From assembly GCA_947589415.1 (NCBI GenBank), contig CANQBP010000006.1:1-64000 (forward strand): DNA of 64,000 bases. Direction: 5' to 3'. The position numbers and the translations under genes are program-made. Source of the DNA: an uncultured Clostridia bacterium (lineage in GTDB: Bacteria; Bacillota; Clostridia; Oscillospirales; Acutalibacteraceae). The notes under the pieces were generated by a model. The model searched no databases. It was not told the origin of the DNA and was given only the letters and a program-made list of their open reading frames with translations. Below are positions 61,453 through 64,000 of the stretch, one piece after another; position 1 is the first letter of the stretch; each line of letters opens with the position of its first letter.

Positions 61453-64000
61453 ATGGAATTTAATGAATTCAGTTCAATAAAAATAGGACTTGCTTCTCCC
61501 GAAATGATGCGTGACAAAACCATAAAAAAAATCATCAATGATCAGGGCGAAGAAGAAGAAATTGTAGTCAAGGGCTGGTCATACGGCGAAGTAACAAAAC
61601 CCGAAACGATCAATTACCGTACACTAAAGCCGGAAAAGGACGGACTTTTTTGTGAAGCAATATTCGGCCCGACAAAGGACTGGGAATGTCACTGCGGTAA
61701 GTATAAGAAAATACACTACAAGGGCAGAATATGCGAAAAGTGTCATGTTGAAATAACAAAATCTAAAGTAAGACGTGAACGCATGGGTCATATTGAGCTT
61801 GCCGCCCCTGTATCACACATATGGTATTTTAAGGGTATCCCGTCAAGAATAGCTCTTATGCTCGATGATATCACTCCGAGAAATTTGGAACAGGTACTTT
61901 ATTTTGCAAAATATATAGTAACCTACGTTAAACCCGATTCACTCGCCGAGCGTGAAATTAAAAAACAGCAGATACTCACCGAAAACGAGTACAGAGAGTT
62001 TGAGAAAAAATACGGCAACGACTTCGAGGCTTTAATGGGTGCAGAAGCAATACAAAAGCTCCTTTCGGAAATAGACCTTGAGGAACAATCCAAAAAACTT
62101 AAAGCCGAACTTGAAAATGCAACAGGTCAGAAAAAAATAAAACTCCTCAAAAGACTTGAGGTTGTCGAAGCCTTCCGTCTTTCGGGCAACAGACCCGAAT
62201 GGATGATACTTAATGTACTGCCCGTAATACCTCCGGACATTCGTCCTATGGTACAGCTTGACGGCGGACGTTTTGCAACCTCCGATCTTAACGACCTTTA
62301 CCGCAGAGTTATTAACAGAAACAACCGTCTTAAAAGACTTAATGAACTTCATGCCCCGAAGATGATTATAAGAAACGAAAAGCGTATGCTGCAAGAAGCC
62401 GTAGATGCCATTATTGATAACGGCAGACGAGGAAAACCCGTTACAGGACCGAGCAACCGTTCACTTAAATCACTTTCCGATATGCTTAAAGGTAAGCAGG
62501 GCCGTTTCCGTCAAAATCTTCTCGGTAAACGTGTGGACTATTCGGGACGTTCGGTTATCGTTGTAGGACCGGAACTTAAAATGTACCAGTGCGGACTTCC
62601 TAAGGAAATGGCACTTGAACTTTTCAAACCGTTTGTTATGAAAATTCTTGTGGAGAGTAATTCTGTCGCTAACATAAAGGCTGCAAGAAAAGCTGTTGAA
62701 AGGGCTCAGCCCGAAGTTTGGGACGCACTTGAAAGAGTTATAAAGGGACACCCCGTTATGCTTAACCGTGCGCCGACACTTCACCGACTCGGTATTCAGG
62801 CTTTTGAACCCGTTCTTGTAGAGGGTAAGGCACTTAAACTACACCCGCTTGCCTGCACGGCATTCAATGCGGATTTCGACGGCGACCAGATGGCTGTTCA
62901 CGTTCCCCTTTCGGCTGAAGCACAGGCTGAAGCAAGATTTTTGATGCTTGCTGCAAATAACCTGCTTAAACCGTCAGACGGAAAGCCCGTTACCGTTCCT
63001 ACACAGGATATGGTACTCGGTTCATATTATCTGACACTTGATAAAGACGGAGAAATGGGCGAGGGAAAAATATTCCGTGACACAGATGAAGTAATTATGG
63101 CATATCAGACCGGCGTTATTGAACTTCATGCCAAAATAAAGGTACGCCGTGAGGGAATATTCAACGGCAGGAAAATATCAAAGCTCATAGATACGACCGT
63201 CGGAAGAATTATTTTTAACAGACCTATCCCGCAGGATCTCGGATATGTTGACAGAACTAAAGAAGAAAACTTCCTTAAATATGAGATAGATTTCCTTGTT
63301 GGCAAAAAGCAGCTTGGTAAAATTATTGACAAGTGCATTAAAAAACACGGCACACAGCTTACATCACAGGTTCTTGATGAAATTAAAGCTCAAGGCTATA
63401 AGTATTCAACAAAGGGTGCTATAACAGTGGCTGTATGTGATGCTACAATTCCTCCGAAGAAAAAGGAGATTATTGCTGCTGCCGAACAAGAAATAGATAA
63501 AGTAACACAAATGTATATGAGAGGACGTATGTCAAATCAGGAACGCTATTCCAAAGTTATCGAAATATGGGAAAAGGCTACTAATGACGTTACTGATGCG
63601 CTTAAACGCAATCTTGACAGATACAACCCCATATATATGATGGCAGACTCAGGTGCCCGCGGTTCAATGAGCCAGATAAGACAGCTTGCGGGTATGCGCG
63701 GACTTATTGCCAATACATCGGGTAAAACAATCGAAATTCCTATTCGTGCTAATTATCGTGAGGGTCTTAATATACTTGAATACTTTATATCCTCCAGAGG
63801 CGCACGTAAAGGTCTTGCCGATACCGCACTTCGTACCGCCGATTCGGGTTATCTTACAAGACGACTTGTTGATGTATCACAAGACGTTATTATCCGTGAA
63901 GAGGACTGCGGAACCAAAGACGGTATCGTTGTATATGATATAAGACAAGCAAGTGCTGATACCGGAGAAGAGGTTGAGGTATCGTATAAAAATCTTGTCG
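61453..64000 (+). CDS. rpoC: DNA-directed RNA polymerase subunit beta' (3' truncated by window)
   Basis: Hand translation [23 protein letters not shown]...[71 protein letters not shown] encoded near 62870. Confidence 0.98.
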   Translation, partial: MEFNEFSSIKIGLASPEMMRDKTIKKIINDQGEEEEIVVKGWSYGEVTKPETINYRTLKPEKDGLFCEAIFGPTKDWECHCGKYKKIHYKGRICEKCHVEITKSKVRRERMGHIELAAPVSHIWYFKGIPSRIALMLDDITPRNLEQVLYFAKYIVTYVKPDSLAEREIKKQQILTENEYREFEKKYGNDFEALMGAEAIQKLLSEIDLEEQSKKLKAELENATGQKKIKLLKRLEVVEAFRLSGNRPEWMILNVLPVIPPDIRPMVQLDGGRFATSDLNDLYRRVINRNNRLKRLNELHAPKMIIRNEKRMLQEAVDAIIDNGRRGKPVTGPSNRSLKSLSDMLKGKQGRFRQNLLGKRVDYSGRSVIVVGPELKMYQCGLPKEMALELFKPFVMKILVESNSVANIKAARKAVERAQPEVWDALERVIKGHPVMLNRAPTLHRLGIQAFEPVLVEGKALKLHPLACTAFNADFDGDQMAVHVPLSAEAQAEARFLMLAANNLLKPSDGKPVTVPTQDMVLGSYYLTLDKDGEMGEGKIFRDTDEVIMAYQTGVIELHAKIKVRREGIFNGRKISKLIDTTVGRIIFNRPIPQDLGYVDRTKEENFLKYEIDFLVGKKQLGKIIDKCIKKHGTQLTSQVLDEIKAQGYKYSTKGAITVAVCDATIPPKKKEIIAAAEQEIDKVTQMYMRGRMSNQERYSKVIEIWEKATNDVTDALKRNLDRYNPIYMMADSGARGSMSQIRQLAGMRGLIANTSGKTIEIPIRANYREGLNILEYFISSRGARKGLADTALRTADSGYLTRRLVDVSQDVIIREEDCGTKDGIVVYDIRQASADTGEEVEVSYKNLV

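Noticed and set aside
1-64000. CRISPR array, prophage or rRNA operon
   Set aside because: No regularly spaced repeats, no phage structural or lysis genes and no rRNA sequence seen on reading the window

Overview
Chromosomal window from a low-GC, spore-forming Clostridia-type Firmicute (sigE-spoIIGA present). It is mostly housekeeping genes. The minus strand runs from about 0.4 to 51.5 kb and the plus strand from about 51.95 kb to the end. Minus-strand blocks: whiA-rapZ-murB-hprK; mutS2-recO-yqzL-like-era-dgkA-ybeY-phoH; a two-component system with a femX-like gene; sigE-spoIIGA; mazF; clpX-clpP-tig; thrC; rplS-(pseudo-lepB)-lepB-rbgA-rnhB-yraN; tadA; murD. Plus-strand block: ybaK, moxR-DUF58-transglutaminase, rpoB, and rpoC cut by the window end. 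Accessory items: a tRNA-Leu(UAG), an IS1634-type element, a decayed succinate dehydrogenase/fumarate reductase operon with a likely IS200/IS605-end scar, and a compact surface-protein/sortase locus at about 47.5-51.7 kb. Best candidates for new biology: (i) the two-substrate, two-sortase, one-membrane-protein locus, with an unusual P-I-K-T-T-G-F sorting-like motif and matching 6-codon leader micro-ORFs; (ii) two apparent pseudo-proteases, a LepB-like protein without the Ser/Lys dyad and a YugP-like protein without HExxH; (iii) a strong terminator hairpin just before the femX-like start codon; (iv) a promoter-to-terminator sRNA candidate near 5.8 kb. All family calls come from reading motifs in the translations. 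No database search was run.
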